DNA of 61,510 bases from Bacteroidales bacterium (GTDB taxonomy: Bacteria > Bacteroidota > Bacteroidia > Bacteroidales > UBA932): contig JAGCUK010000036.1 in the NCBI GenBank assembly GCA_017962925.1, positions 1 to 61,510 of the forward strand, read 5' to 3'. Position numbers and translations under genes: made by a program. How positions within the stretch are numbered: the first letter of the stretch is position 1; every line of letters starts with the position of its first letter. This document shows, piece by piece, positions 7,438-16,021 of the stretch. The notes under the pieces are model-generated. The model saw nothing but the letters and a program-made list of their open reading frames with translations. It searched no databases and was not told the DNA's origin.

Positions 7438-10400
7438 AGGAGCAACAATTCCACTGCACCGCCAAGCCCGAAAGGAATACAAAAATAATCGTCGCGCCAA
7501 ATGCGCGTGGAGCCTGTTTTGCGCAGATCGTACCAGTCGTTGTCCCCGCGCTCGAAATTAGGCCAGGAATCCTTGCCGCTGAATGTCGCAGGGCCAAGCA
7601 CGGAGAATTCGCCGCCAATGCAATGAGAAGGCCCCATCAGGTTGCGCAGGCTCCCGGTAAGAGTGAGCGACACGGTGTTTTCGCCGGGACAAAGAGCATC
7701 CGTTATATCTGCCTCCCAGGGGCTGCAGAACACTTTGGGGAAATCCTTTCCGTTCACCCTTACGCCCACTGTGATGGCTTCCACTGAGGGGAAAGCCAGC
7801 TTCAGGCGGCCTTCAGGCAAAGAATCCAGGACAAAACTTGTACTGCACTCGATACTACCGGAATAGAAAGGATATCCTTCGATAGTGATGTTTATGCCGG
7901 GCACGTCCTGCTCTTCCACAACGCGGAATGACCCGCATTCGAAACGCGCGGGAAGAGGTTTGGGGTTGAGCATGGGATTGCGGTTGCGCCAGCTTTCTAC
8001 GGGCTGCTTTGCAGCAAGTTTTCCGGAAACGGCGAAGTCTCCGCAGAGGAAGATATTCTCTATCTCCGTACCATAGCGCTCAAGCGCGTTGTAGGAGTCA
8101 GGGACGGGGTTCCTGAAATCCAGCGAAAGCAGCACTTCGTTATGTCCTTCACGCACCAGAGATGCAACATCCGCCTTACGGAAATAAGTATCTACATAAT
8201 AATCTTCCCCAAAGTGCAACTTATTGCCATTCAGGGAGATATCCTTATACATCCAAGGCTGCTCCACAACCAGGAAGCAGTTCTGCGGCACCGCATCCAC
8301 TTCGAAACCGAAACGAAGCAGCATGGGGCCGTCATAGGTTCTGGCCAGACTGTTGAAGCGGTCGTAAACTGCAAGCACCGGCTCGGGGCCTTCCCAGTGG
8401 ATGCCACCGTCGGTAGACCATTCCGCGAAGTCCATTATCAAGGCATTGGGATCCAGCCTCCTGCTTGTCCAGGGGCCATCCAGCGTCATGAAATCATGTT
8501 CTTCTGCGGGCAGAGAATAAACTCCCCCGGCCTTGCCTCGGACAGGATTATCCCCGAATGCCAGCACCCAGGTCTGAGCTGGCGCGAACTCTAGTTCCGC
8601 GCATCCGTTTTCCACCGGAAGTGCCAGCATGCTGCCATCCAGAGGGTTCAGAAGCGTGACATTATTCGTAGGGATGCCAAGTTTCACCCGGACTGCCTTG
8701 GTGCGGGAGATGTTGGACAGTTGAAGAGTATGTCCGCCTTTGACCTTCCGGAGATGAGTCCAGATCAGAGAGGCATCCTCCCCTTCCACAGCGAACTGCC
8801 TGTAGCAATGCGAGTTAAGCCACACTCCCAGTTCATCCGGAGCTACCGTCGCGCCCAACTCATGCAGGCGCTCGAAGCCACATTCCTCCCCATCCAGATA
8901 ACGCGGCCATCCTCCGCAAACCACCACATTTCCACCGTTGGAGGCAAACTCCTCCAGCAGTGCCAGGGTGGAAGGGCGCATGGTCAGCAGATCCGGGAGG
9001 ATGACGGTGTGATAGCTCATCTCCCCTATGCGCAGGCGGGAGCCCTCCACGGAACCGATCTCGGAGATGATCTGCTCGTTTCCAAGGTCCGTGTTATAAT
9101 GCAGACCGTTCAGCCTCTGGAGGATATCTTCCAGCAGCACGTCTCTTGCCGGTTCCGCCTCGTGGCGCAGGTCCAGGTCGATGTAGTCGGATTCGAGAGT
9201 GGTCAGCACGCACACCTCTCCTTCCGTCGCACCCATGGTAGCGAAGTAGCAGAGGCGGGCAGCATAATCCTCGAACAGGGCGTTATCCTGCCACCAGGGC
9301 TCCTGATAATTGAATGACGGAGGATAATCGTACTTGCGTATCCCTTTAAGAGTATAGTGCGAAAGATGCGGGCAGAGCATGTTCAGGCCGCAGTTGGTGT
9401 GCCATGCCGTGAGCCACATCCTGTCTTCCAGGGACAGGTTGTGGCCGGCGATGCCGAAAATTTCCACCACGCGGCGCCGTTTCCCGTACTGATTGGCGAC
9501 GGAAGTCATCACCTTGCCATTGTGAAGCACCTTGAAACGGAGGCCGAGGGCGTCGATGCCAGGCACCTGCATATGGCGGTACTGGGTCATCAGATCCCCC
9601 TCGTTCATCATATTCGCATAGGGCTCTTCTTCGTGGTTGAAGTGCCCCGTCCATTTCAGGCCGTGGGATGCACAGTAATCCCCTATCTGGGCGCTGAAAG
9701 CCTTCTCGAAACATTCTCCCACGGTCCTGTAGTAATGAAGGCGGAACTGGCGCCAGTTCCCTACCGTATCCACCAGGGATGCCAGATGAGGGATCATATC
9801 ATAGCCCCAGCGCTCCTCGAACGCCTTATTCATCACTGGAGAATATGGGATGAACGCATCTCCTGCGGCAAGATCTTTCCTTGGAGATACCTGAGGTTCG
9901 TCGGAGAATATGCCCATCACGCCCTTCTTTCTCGCGAAACGCGTCACATAGGGTTCGTAGGTGCAGTCGAGGAAGGCCTTGACGGTCTCAGGATTCATCA
10001 GATCCACCCAGCAGGTGCCGTTATACCACGACTGCCCCCAGGGGTCTACATGGCTGATATACAGATGCTTGCCATCATCTAGAAGGATTTCGTCAGGAGC
10101 CTCGACCACCGTGCCGGAAGGGACCCTCACCAGAGTCCGGGCGCGGAAATCATCGTTCTGCTTAGGCACTATTCCCCCGGCAAAACCGCTGGGCCATTTG
10201 TCCTCGTCGTAAAACCAGGTCTCGAGGCCGAGCCGCTGCGATTCCTTCACCCCTACCTCCATCATATCGAACCACTCATCCTCGAGATACGGGGTAAGCA
10301 GTCCCGGTCGGCTATGCAGGAAACTGCCGCCGAATCCGCCCTCCTTGAAGAGGGCCAGCTGACGCTTCATCTCCCCTGCACGCAGACTGTCGTTCAGGGA

Positions 10401-10517
10401 CCAGAAAGACATGGAACGGTATGTCACCGGAGGATTCTTGAACTCCTTCAGTTCAAAACGGTCCACCGGCCTGCAGCAAGCCGTCAGCAAAAGGAGTCCG
10501 AACAATAAGCGTTTCAT
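7434..10517 (-). CDS. GH106-like glycoside hydrolase, lipoprotein
   Basis: 1027 residues from the ATG at 10517, which overlaps the stop of the upstream Hdr-type gene as ATGA. The signal MKRLLFGLLLLTAC ends in a lipobox (LTAC). The N-terminal ~500 residues look like the barrel of GH106-type (alpha-L-rhamnosidase-related) enzymes: a KEGGFGGSFLHSRPG segment, then FYDEDKWPSGFAGG, a pattern seen in large uncharacterised Bacteroidota glycosidases. The C-terminal part has beta-sandwich, sugar-binding-like segments (DGPWTSRRLDP, VEQPWMYKDISLNGN). It probably acts on plant or host glycans at the outer membrane or in the periplasm. No SusC/SusD pair is nearby, so it is not in an obvious utilisation locus. 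Family assignment is by general resemblance; the exact substrate is not visible. Confidence 0.7.
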   Translation of the reverse strand: MKRLLFGLLLLTACCRPVDRFELKEFKNPPVTYRSMSFWSLNDSLRAGEMKRQLALFKEGGFGGSFLHSRPGLLTPYLEDEWFDMMEVGVKESQRLGLETWFYDEDKWPSGFAGGIVPKQNDDFRARTLVRVPSGTVVEAPDEILLDDGKHLYISHVDPWGQSWYNGTCWVDLMNPETVKAFLDCTYEPYVTRFARKKGVMGIFSDEPQVSPRKDLAAGDAFIPYSPVMNKAFEERWGYDMIPHLASLVDTVGNWRQFRLHYYRTVGECFEKAFSAQIGDYCASHGLKWTGHFNHEEEPYANMMNEGDLMTQYRHMQVPGIDALGLRFKVLHNGKVMTSVANQYGKRRRVVEIFGIAGHNLSLEDRMWLTAWHTNCGLNMLCPHLSHYTLKGIRKYDYPPSFNYQEPWWQDNALFEDYAARLCYFATMGATEGEVCVLTTLESDYIDLDLRHEAEPARDVLLEDILQRLNGLHYNTDLGNEQIISEIGSVEGSRLRIGEMSYHTVILPDLLTMRPSTLALLEEFASNGGNVVVCGGWPRYLDGEECGFERLHELGATVAPDELGVWLNSHCYRQFAVEGEDASLIWTHLRKVKGGHTLQLSNISRTKAVRVKLGIPTNNVTLLNPLDGSMLALPVENGCAELEFAPAQTWVLAFGDNPVRGKAGGVYSLPAEEHDFMTLDGPWTSRRLDPNALIMDFAEWSTDGGIHWEGPEPVLAVYDRFNSLARTYDGPMLLRFGFEVDAVPQNCFLVVEQPWMYKDISLNGNKLHFGEDYYVDTYFRKADVASLVREGHNEVLLSLDFRNPVPDSYNALERYGTEIENIFLCGDFAVSGKLAAKQPVESWRNRNPMLNPKPLPARFECGSFRVVEEQDVPGINITIEGYPFYSGSIECSTSFVLDSLPEGRLKLAFPSVEAITVGVRVNGKDFPKVFCSPWEADITDALCPGENTVSLTLTGSLRNLMGPSHCIGGEFSVLGPATFSGKDSWPNFERGDNDWYDLRKTGSTRIWRDDYFCIPFGLGGAVELLLL

Positions 10518-12319
10518 GAGCACGTATCTATAATTTGTGCGATATCCTGAACCGGGATGTCCGAATACGTGCTATACGTGCTTTGGCAAAGCGGACAGGC
10601 CGTCACAATCTTGTCCGGATCCTCCGCCTGCAGATTCCGCAGGGAGTTCAGGGTGATGTCCTTACGCTTCTCGTAGTTCAGCGAAAGGCTTCCCAGGGAG
10701 CCGCCGCAGCAGATGCTCATTTCCCGGTTCTGGGCTGCCTCGACCAAGATTCCGGCAGCAGAAACGGCAGAGCGCGGAGGATCGTAAATCCCGCAGCCAC
10801 GACCGAGTTCGCAAGGGTCGTGATACACCAGTTTCAGGTCCGCATCTTTCTTTACATGGAGCCTTCCGGAGTGGATCAGTTCGTTGATAAAAACGCTGTG
10901 ATGCACCACGTAGATGCCGCTCAGTTTGTATTTTTCTTTGAAGACCTTATAGCAGATAGGGCAGCTCAGGAGCAGCACGTCGCAGCCGGAGGCCTTGATT
11001 ATCTCCTGATTGATGCGCCGCATCTCGCGGGCCTGCTCCTTGCGTCCGGCGAGTTGCATGGGCCGGCCGCAGCAGAGGCCACCGTCAGGATCCATCATGG
11101 TCCAGTTGGCGCCAGCCTTATCCAGCAGCGAACATACCGCCTTCTTGATGCCCGGGGTGAGATGAGTCATGCATCCTGCGAAGTACAGCACCTTGCCAGA
11201 GCCCAGACCGCTGATTTTTTCTTCCGCAGAAACTTTGGAATAATGCTGATTGATGCCGTATTTGCGCATGGAACGCTGTGCCAGACGCATCTGAGGGCCA
11301 TCCACCTGAACCTGACACACCTGAGTGCACTTCCCGCACATCAGGCATTTGTCGCTGATTTCCTCGATGCGCTTCTCGTTCCCGCGACGCAGCTGGCGGT
11401 TCAGATAAACGGTGCAATCCTTCAGATTCTCCTTTTTCACGCTCATCGGACAGGCATCTATGCACACGCCGCAGCCGGGGCAGGAATAGAACTGCACTCT
11501 GGCATAACCCTTACGGGGATGGAGTATATGCAATCCGGCGTTGCGAAGAGGGATCAGCAACATCTCGGCAGGGATATGCATGTAGCGGGTGAATGGCAGC
11601 ACGCACATAAACACCCCCAGAACTATGGAATAAGCCCACCAAGTGGGCATATAATTCAGGTCGTTGCCGAAGAACTGGCGGAAAACCCAGTTCATGGGAA
11701 GCGTCAGGAAACTGCCGCCGCTGATGTGGGCGGTGAAGGTTTCGCTGAGGAGGCGCAGGGGGAAGATCGCCCATAGCGAATAGAGCCCGATCCTGTCCAG
11801 CAAACTGGGGCGCGTGGTCCGCCTCATTCCGAACCAGAGCGACCGGACACGCTTGATGATCGCAAGGGTTATGCCGCTCAGTATTATCAGCAGGAATAAG
11901 TCCATCAGGAAGAAAAGGACCGCTCCCTGTATGGTGCTTTCCGTCTCCGCGACGAAAAAGTTGAAGAAGATGGGATAGTAGAAGAACTTGATGCGATGCG
12001 GCAGGAAGAGCATTACCTCGATGTGGCCCAGAAGGATAATCATAAACCAACCGAAGGCGATGCTGGAGTGCATATACCCAAGTACCTTGTTACGCTTCCA
12101 CAGTTTCACGTGAAGCAGACAGTTCAGAAAGATATCCTTGACGTTTTTCCAGGCTGTCGCCGGTGTTATCAGCGAGAGCAGGAATCGTTTCCTGTCTTTT
12201 GCGGGCAGTTCGAAAAGGATGCGGAGAGCCCCGAACAGGCAGTATCCCAGCACGAAGAGCATCCCTATCAGGAAGGGAAGCACGAAAGGATCGAACCCAG
12301 ATGCAAGTCTCTCTCTCAT
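10514..12319 (-). CDS. Membrane-bound HdrD/HdrE-like Fe-S oxidoreductase
   Basis: 601 residues. The N-terminal ~240 residues hold about six hydrophobic segments resembling the cytochrome-b type NarI/HdrE/DsrM module. Two [4Fe-4S] motifs follow (CPGCGVCIDACP and CLMCGKCTQVC), then two cysteine-rich CCG domains (CCGRPMQL... with SCPICYK, and CCGGSLGS... with CPLCQSTY), as in HdrD, GlpC and DsrK. The protein is thus a DsrM-DsrK or HdrE-HdrD fusion: the membrane part should exchange electrons with menaquinone and the CCG part with a disulfide or another protein. It is the last of five coupled Hdr-like genes and overlaps the preceding one by four bases. A parS-like 16-mer lies inside the gene at 12102-12117. 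Confidence 0.85.
   Translation of the reverse strand: MRERLASGFDPFVLPFLIGMLFVLGYCLFGALRILFELPAKDRKRFLLSLITPATAWKNVKDIFLNCLLHVKLWKRNKVLGYMHSSIAFGWFMIILLGHIEVMLFLPHRIKFFYYPIFFNFFVAETESTIQGAVLFFLMDLFLLIILSGITLAIIKRVRSLWFGMRRTTRPSLLDRIGLYSLWAIFPLRLLSETFTAHISGGSFLTLPMNWVFRQFFGNDLNYMPTWWAYSIVLGVFMCVLPFTRYMHIPAEMLLIPLRNAGLHILHPRKGYARVQFYSCPGCGVCIDACPMSVKKENLKDCTVYLNRQLRRGNEKRIEEISDKCLMCGKCTQVCQVQVDGPQMRLAQRSMRKYGINQHYSKVSAEEKISGLGSGKVLYFAGCMTHLTPGIKKAVCSLLDKAGANWTMMDPDGGLCCGRPMQLAGRKEQAREMRRINQEIIKASGCDVLLLSCPICYKVFKEKYKLSGIYVVHHSVFINELIHSGRLHVKKDADLKLVYHDPCELGRGCGIYDPPRSAVSAAGILVEAAQNREMSICCGGSLGSLSLNYEKRKDITLNSLRNLQAEDPDKIVTACPLCQSTYSTYSDIPVQDIAQIIDTCS
12102..12117. promoter_or_regulatory. Possible parS-like ParB site
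   Basis: AGTTTCACGTGAAGCA matches the widespread parS consensus TGTTTCACGTGAAACA at 14 of 16 positions, including the central TTTCACGTGAA. It is intragenic, as parS often is, and lies about 38 kb from parAB. Only this single candidate was noticed, so chance is possible. Confidence 0.3.
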
Positions 12320-12657
12320 TGCTCGCCCTCCACATTATCGAAAAGCCTGCAAACCGTGAGAATTATGCGGCGGGTATTAATGCCCCGAGGGCATACCATC
12401 GTGCATTTCCCGCATAGCATACAGTGCGAGAGCATCTGTTCCACTTCCTGATTGCGCCCCCGCTGCAAGTCCAGAAGAAGCTTTCGGACACTCATCCCCG
12501 AGTAGGAAGAAGCCGTGCAGGTGGCACTGCAACTCCCGCAGGCGATGCAGGTGCGGGCACCAGGCTCCAGGCTGCACAGTTTTTCGTACAGCGAGATATC
12601 CACTTTATCCAGCTCGATGGAAGAACTGGGGTTAAGCCCGAATCCGAAATCCATCAC
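12316..12657 (-). CDS. HdrC-like small ferredoxin subunit
   Basis: 113 residues with two [4Fe-4S] motifs, CIACGSCSATC (residues ~37-47) and CMLCGKCTMVCP (~79-90), the HdrC arrangement. The fourth cysteine of the first motif is followed by T where Pro is usual. HdrC-type proteins pass electrons between the flavoprotein HdrA and the CCG subunit. It overlaps both neighbours by four bases. A second, larger HdrC-like gene opens the operon, so the complex has two such relays, this one presumably linked to the membrane subunit. Confidence 0.88.
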   Translation of the reverse strand: MMDFGFGLNPSSSIELDKVDISLYEKLCSLEPGARTCIACGSCSATCTASSYSGMSVRKLLLDLQRGRNQEVEQMLSHCMLCGKCTMVCPRGINTRRIILTVCRLFDNVEGEQ

Positions 12658-13673
12658 TTCTGATTCTTTAGATAGTTATACACATTCAGAGCCGCACTGC
12701 GCGCTTCGGCAACTGTTTCAGGCACTGTCTTGGGGCCGGTGCAGGTACCCACATAGAAGATGCCGTTCCTGTCCGCCTCGGTAATTGAGAGGATATTGTC
12801 TTTGCTGCGGAAGAAACCATCATCGTCCACAGGCATCTGCAGGGAGTAAGCCAGTGTCTGGTTCTCTTTATTGCATACTATGCCGGCCATCAGCACCAGC
12901 AGGTCCAGTTTCACCTTGACGGGCTTGCCCACAAGGGTATCCTCAGCCTTCACAAGCACGCGCCCGTCGATTGTTTCAGACACCTCCGAGACACGGCCCC
13001 GGATGAAGTGTATGCCATAATCCCTCTGGGCATTGATGTAGAAATCTTCGTATTTCTTGCCGAAAAGACGGAGGTCCATGTAGAAACAGTAGATTTCCGC
13101 ATCGGGGAATTCCTCTTTCAGCTCAATTGCCTGTTTGATTGCTGTGATGCAGCATACCTTCGAGCATTGGGTGTTTCCGGCCTTGATGTCTCTGGAGCCG
13201 ACGCAATGCACGAATCCTATGGCCGACGGCTTTTCAGGAACGCGTTCATCGCTATGGGTATTGAACCAGGCTTCCAGGTCCCGGTTGGTAATCACGCGGT
13301 CGTAGATTCCGTATCCGTATTCCTCTTTCTTTTCCGCTTCGAAGAGTTTGAATCCGGTGGCGAATACCACCGCCTTGCAAGGCATTGCACGGCCGTTGCT
13401 CAGAATCACCGAATATCCCTTCTGGAGGCGGTTGATAGAGGATATTTCCGTTTCCAGCAGCACCTCTACATCCTTCAAAGGCTCCTCATAGGCGGCCAGG
13501 ATCTTACTTGCAGACGTCATATCCGGGAAGAGTTTATGCCACTGTGCGACATGCCCGCCCAGAGCACTGCTCTTTTCCACTATGACCGGTTTCAGGCCAA
13601 GGGCTTTGAGCTGTTTGGCGGCCTCCATTCCGGCTATACCGCCTCCGACTATCAATACGGGATTATTGTTCAT
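12654..13673 (-). CDS. HdrA/QmoA-like FAD and Fe-S oxidoreductase (short form)
   Basis: 339 residues. The N-terminal FAD-binding motif is VLIVGGGIAGMEAA, with EKSSALGGHVAQW after it as in HdrA. The HdrA-type cluster motif is HCVGSRD...CSKVCC (residues ~164-183). The C-terminal VGTCTGPKTVPETVAEARSAA closes the FAD domain. Archaeal HdrA is about 650 residues with flanking ferredoxin domains; these are absent, so the protein is closer to QmoA. It lacks the extra clusters HdrA uses in classical flavin bifurcation. In the operon it sits between hdrB-like and hdrC-like genes. Confidence 0.87.
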   Translation of the reverse strand: MNNNPVLIVGGGIAGMEAAKQLKALGLKPVIVEKSSALGGHVAQWHKLFPDMTSASKILAAYEEPLKDVEVLLETEISSINRLQKGYSVILSNGRAMPCKAVVFATGFKLFEAEKKEEYGYGIYDRVITNRDLEAWFNTHSDERVPEKPSAIGFVHCVGSRDIKAGNTQCSKVCCITAIKQAIELKEEFPDAEIYCFYMDLRLFGKKYEDFYINAQRDYGIHFIRGRVSEVSETIDGRVLVKAEDTLVGKPVKVKLDLLVLMAGIVCNKENQTLAYSLQMPVDDDGFFRSKDNILSITEADRNGIFYVGTCTGPKTVPETVAEARSAALNVYNYLKNQK

Positions 13674-13674
13674 A

Positions 13675-14745
13675 TCAGCAACATTTGAGGACTGAGGGCA
13701 GCCCGGGTTTCTTTAGTTCTTTTTCGTTCAGGCCGAGGTACTTCTTCGAAGGGTCGTAGGGCACTCCCATCTTGTCAAGGAGGGGCTCGGGACCAACTTG
13801 GTGTATTTGAAGGCCGAGGTCCCAGGGATCCACGCCCAGCACCAGGCCGGCCAGTTCTTCATAGGTGAACACGGGAATACCGTTTCCGTTCTCGCCATAG
13901 GTCTTTCCGGTCTGTTCGGAGATCACATACTGCCAGCGGTCCAGGAAGAAGGGACATCCGGGGCAGTTGGTGATTATTGCATCCGGATGGTAAGGCTCCA
14001 TCGATTCGAATTTCTTATGGGTGTTCGACACGGAGTATCCGCGGTTGGCTTTTACCAGATACTGGCGGAAACCGAAACCGCAGCAGTGCCTGCGCTCGGG
14101 ATAATCTATCACCTTCCCTCCCCAGGCCTCCGCCATCCCGCTCAGCACGCAGGGGTATTCCGCACCGCCTACGCCCTTGTGCGGGAACATCTTGGAATAG
14201 TGGCAGCCTATATGCTCAACTATCCTCAGCGGCTCCCCGGTCTCTTTGTTAACCAGCTGATATTTAGCGTGTGCCGCAATCTCTTCGCGCAACTTGTAGA
14301 CCAGGTCACTCGCATGCGCGACATATTCCGGCTTTTCGAATTCCCTGCGGCAGGCCTTCCAAAGCTTTTCCCGTATGCGGGCCTCGAGTTCCGGGAATTC
14401 ACGCCAGGTCTCGAGTATCTCGGTATAGTTGCCGAAGGATGTGATGCAGGACGTGACCAGATTCTTGTAGCCGGCCTCCGTCATCAGCGCGAACTGGCGG
14501 GCGACTATGGTCATTGCGGTTTCCTGGGGGATGGTGTCCGCGTGATAGGCTATGCCCCCGCAGGTGGTGTGATGCTTTGTTTCGTAGATATCCCGCCCTA
14601 GCATGTCCCTGCATATCTTAAGGAAGTAATGCTCCGAAGCCGGGAAGAAACTCTGGCGGATGCAGCTGCGCACATAGAACCAGTGGTCGTCCGGTATCTC
14701 TTTCTGGTAGTCGGACCAGATCTTCTGCTTTCCCTGATAAATCAT
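13675..14745 (-). CDS. HdrB-like CCG-domain subunit
   Basis: 356 residues with two CCG-type modules. The C-terminal one is complete: HIGCHYSK, then RRHCCGFGF, then NCPGCPFF, giving the CX..CC..CX2C ligands of a noncubane cluster. The N-terminal one is degenerate: the CC pair is TTCGG with one Cys, and the CX2C is SCITS. The protein ends in a CC pair. HdrB carries the active site for disulfide reduction in the archaeal enzyme; here the partner substrate is unknown. It overlaps the upstream hdrC-like gene by four bases, and the gap to hdrA is one base. Confidence 0.86.
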   Translation of the reverse strand: MIYQGKQKIWSDYQKEIPDDHWFYVRSCIRQSFFPASEHYFLKICRDMLGRDIYETKHHTTCGGIAYHADTIPQETAMTIVARQFALMTEAGYKNLVTSCITSFGNYTEILETWREFPELEARIREKLWKACRREFEKPEYVAHASDLVYKLREEIAAHAKYQLVNKETGEPLRIVEHIGCHYSKMFPHKGVGGAEYPCVLSGMAEAWGGKVIDYPERRHCCGFGFRQYLVKANRGYSVSNTHKKFESMEPYHPDAIITNCPGCPFFLDRWQYVISEQTGKTYGENGNGIPVFTYEELAGLVLGVDPWDLGLQIHQVGPEPLLDKMGVPYDPSKKYLGLNEKELKKPGLPSVLKCC

Positions 14746-15452
14746 AGCGCGCCCTCCTCGTTATTGAAATGCCCCCTGGAGCAATGCTCGAAGGTGTATT
14801 TGGTGTATTCTTCCATAGTCATCCCCATCTCTTCGGCCTTTTTGCGGGAGCACTCTTCCACAAGGTTGATGCGCTCGGTGGCGCCGGTTTCGTCGAAGAT
14901 TGCCTGGAGCTCGTCCAGATCTTCCTGAGGGATGGCTCTCAGCGCCCCCTCCCCCTGTCGGCCATAATTGGCTCCAAGACGGGCGTACACATCCTCTTTA
15001 TTATTCAGCACCCATTCGAAAACGGGCCCGGATTCGGGATGATCTTCATATTTATAGGTGGAAGGATGTACGCAGTATCCCAGCTTCAACACATTGGTTG
15101 TCAGCACTTTGGTAAGAGGATAAAGCTGGCGCCCTTTTTCGGACTCGGTGAAATAGCCAAGCTTTGTGGACAGGTTGCGCAGCGCCATCACCACAAGCCC
15201 TGCCCCGTTCTTGCGCGGGCAGCGGGTCACGCAGGACATGCATTCGCCACAGTACCAGATAGTCTCGCTTTTCAACAGTTCAAGTATGCCTTCCTCATCT
15301 TTCCGCTGCACCGTGTCCACTATCTTTCGAGGATCATATTTATAAAACTCCGCTGCGGGGCAGATGGCCGTGCATGTGCCACAGTTGATGCATGTCTTCA
15401 GCCCCTCTTTGAAGCGATAGTCCTTGGTAAGTTCGTCGTATAGTTTACCCAT
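14742..15452 (-). CDS. HdrC-like iron-sulfur subunit (first gene of the Hdr-like operon)
   Basis: 236 residues. Two [4Fe-4S] motifs, CINCGTCTAICP (~21-32) and CGECMSCVTRCP (~68-79), sit in the N-terminal third. The remaining ~150 residues are a helical, charged extension not found in the small archaeal HdrC. It begins the Hdr-like operon, reading away from the lipoprotein/radical SAM operon across an 80-base divergent region that holds its -7 box. The extension may serve for docking; that is inference. Confidence 0.85.
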   Translation of the reverse strand: MGKLYDELTKDYRFKEGLKTCINCGTCTAICPAAEFYKYDPRKIVDTVQRKDEEGILELLKSETIWYCGECMSCVTRCPRKNGAGLVVMALRNLSTKLGYFTESEKGRQLYPLTKVLTTNVLKLGYCVHPSTYKYEDHPESGPVFEWVLNNKEDVYARLGANYGRQGEGALRAIPQEDLDELQAIFDETGATERINLVEECSRKKAEEMGMTMEEYTKYTFEHCSRGHFNNEEGAL

Positions 15453-15470
15453 AGCACACGTTTAATCTTT

Positions 15471-15478
15471 CAAATATA
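15471..15478 (-). promoter_or_regulatory. -7 box of the Hdr-like operon
   Basis: On the minus strand this reads TATATTTG, a full match to the Bacteroidota -7 consensus, 19 bases before the ATG at 15452. The -33 element is not clear. No strong promoter was recognised for the plus-strand gene at 15533, although it should lie in the same 80 bases. Confidence 0.5.
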
Positions 15479-15532
15479 CAAAATATTTGACTACCTTTAC
15501 GCAAGATTCGGCGTAACGCGGATTTAAAGAGT

Positions 15533-16021
15533 ATGAAACAGAGAATTAACAACTGGACCAGATTGTTCTACGGCTTCCTGATGACCATTCTTGGGTTTTC
15601 GGGATGCGACCTTATCGAGTTTGGCCGTATGGAATATGGTCAGCCCCATGCAGAATTCAAAATTGCCGGTGAAGTAAAATCGCAGGCAGGAACACCACTG
15701 AAGGGCATTCGCGTGACCATCAACCCGCGCCCCGGCGAGCCAAATGATTGGAGCCGATATTCATCTGACACCCTATTTACTGACGCCGGAGGCAAGTACT
15801 CGAAAGACAGGCTCAAATACAACTGGCCGGATGAATTGAAAGAGGCCGAGATCTCTTTCGAAGACATTGACGGGCCCGAGAATGGTGGCGAATTCGAAAC
15901 CGTGAAGTTGACTAGCGGAGAGTTCTCAGTCAAGCAGACCAAAAAAGGCGACGGGAATTGGAATGAAGGCGCTTATTCAGTCACCGCCAACGCCACCATG
16001 TCTCTCAAAAAGAAAGACTGA
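15533..16021 (+). CDS. Putative lipoprotein of a radical SAM/lipoprotein system
   Basis: 162 residues. A hydrophobic N-terminus ends at the lipobox GFSGC (Cys25, the only cysteine in the protein). After it come EYGQPHAEF and a beta-rich, Ig-like domain (KIAGEVKSQAGTPLKGIRVTI...), the pattern of the Bacteroidota lipoprotein family that always neighbours a radical SAM/SPASM enzyme (described in TIGRFAM as the rSAM/lipoprotein system). Its stop and the next start share one base (TGATG), so the pair is translationally coupled. The lipoprotein is probably outer-membrane or periplasmic. Whether it is a substrate of the enzyme is unknown; with one cysteine, already the lipid anchor, a thioether on another Cys is excluded. 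Confidence 0.85.
   Translation: MKQRINNWTRLFYGFLMTILGFSGCDLIEFGRMEYGQPHAEFKIAGEVKSQAGTPLKGIRVTINPRPGEPNDWSRYSSDTLFTDAGGKYSKDRLKYNWPDELKEAEISFEDIDGPENGGEFETVKLTSGEFSVKQTKKGDGNWNEGAYSVTANATMSLKKKD

Noticed and set aside
10514-15452. Sulfate-reduction (Dsr/Qmo) operon
   Set aside because: No dsrAB, aprAB or sat genes lie here, and the gene order differs from qmoABC and dsrMKJOP; only the modules are shared.
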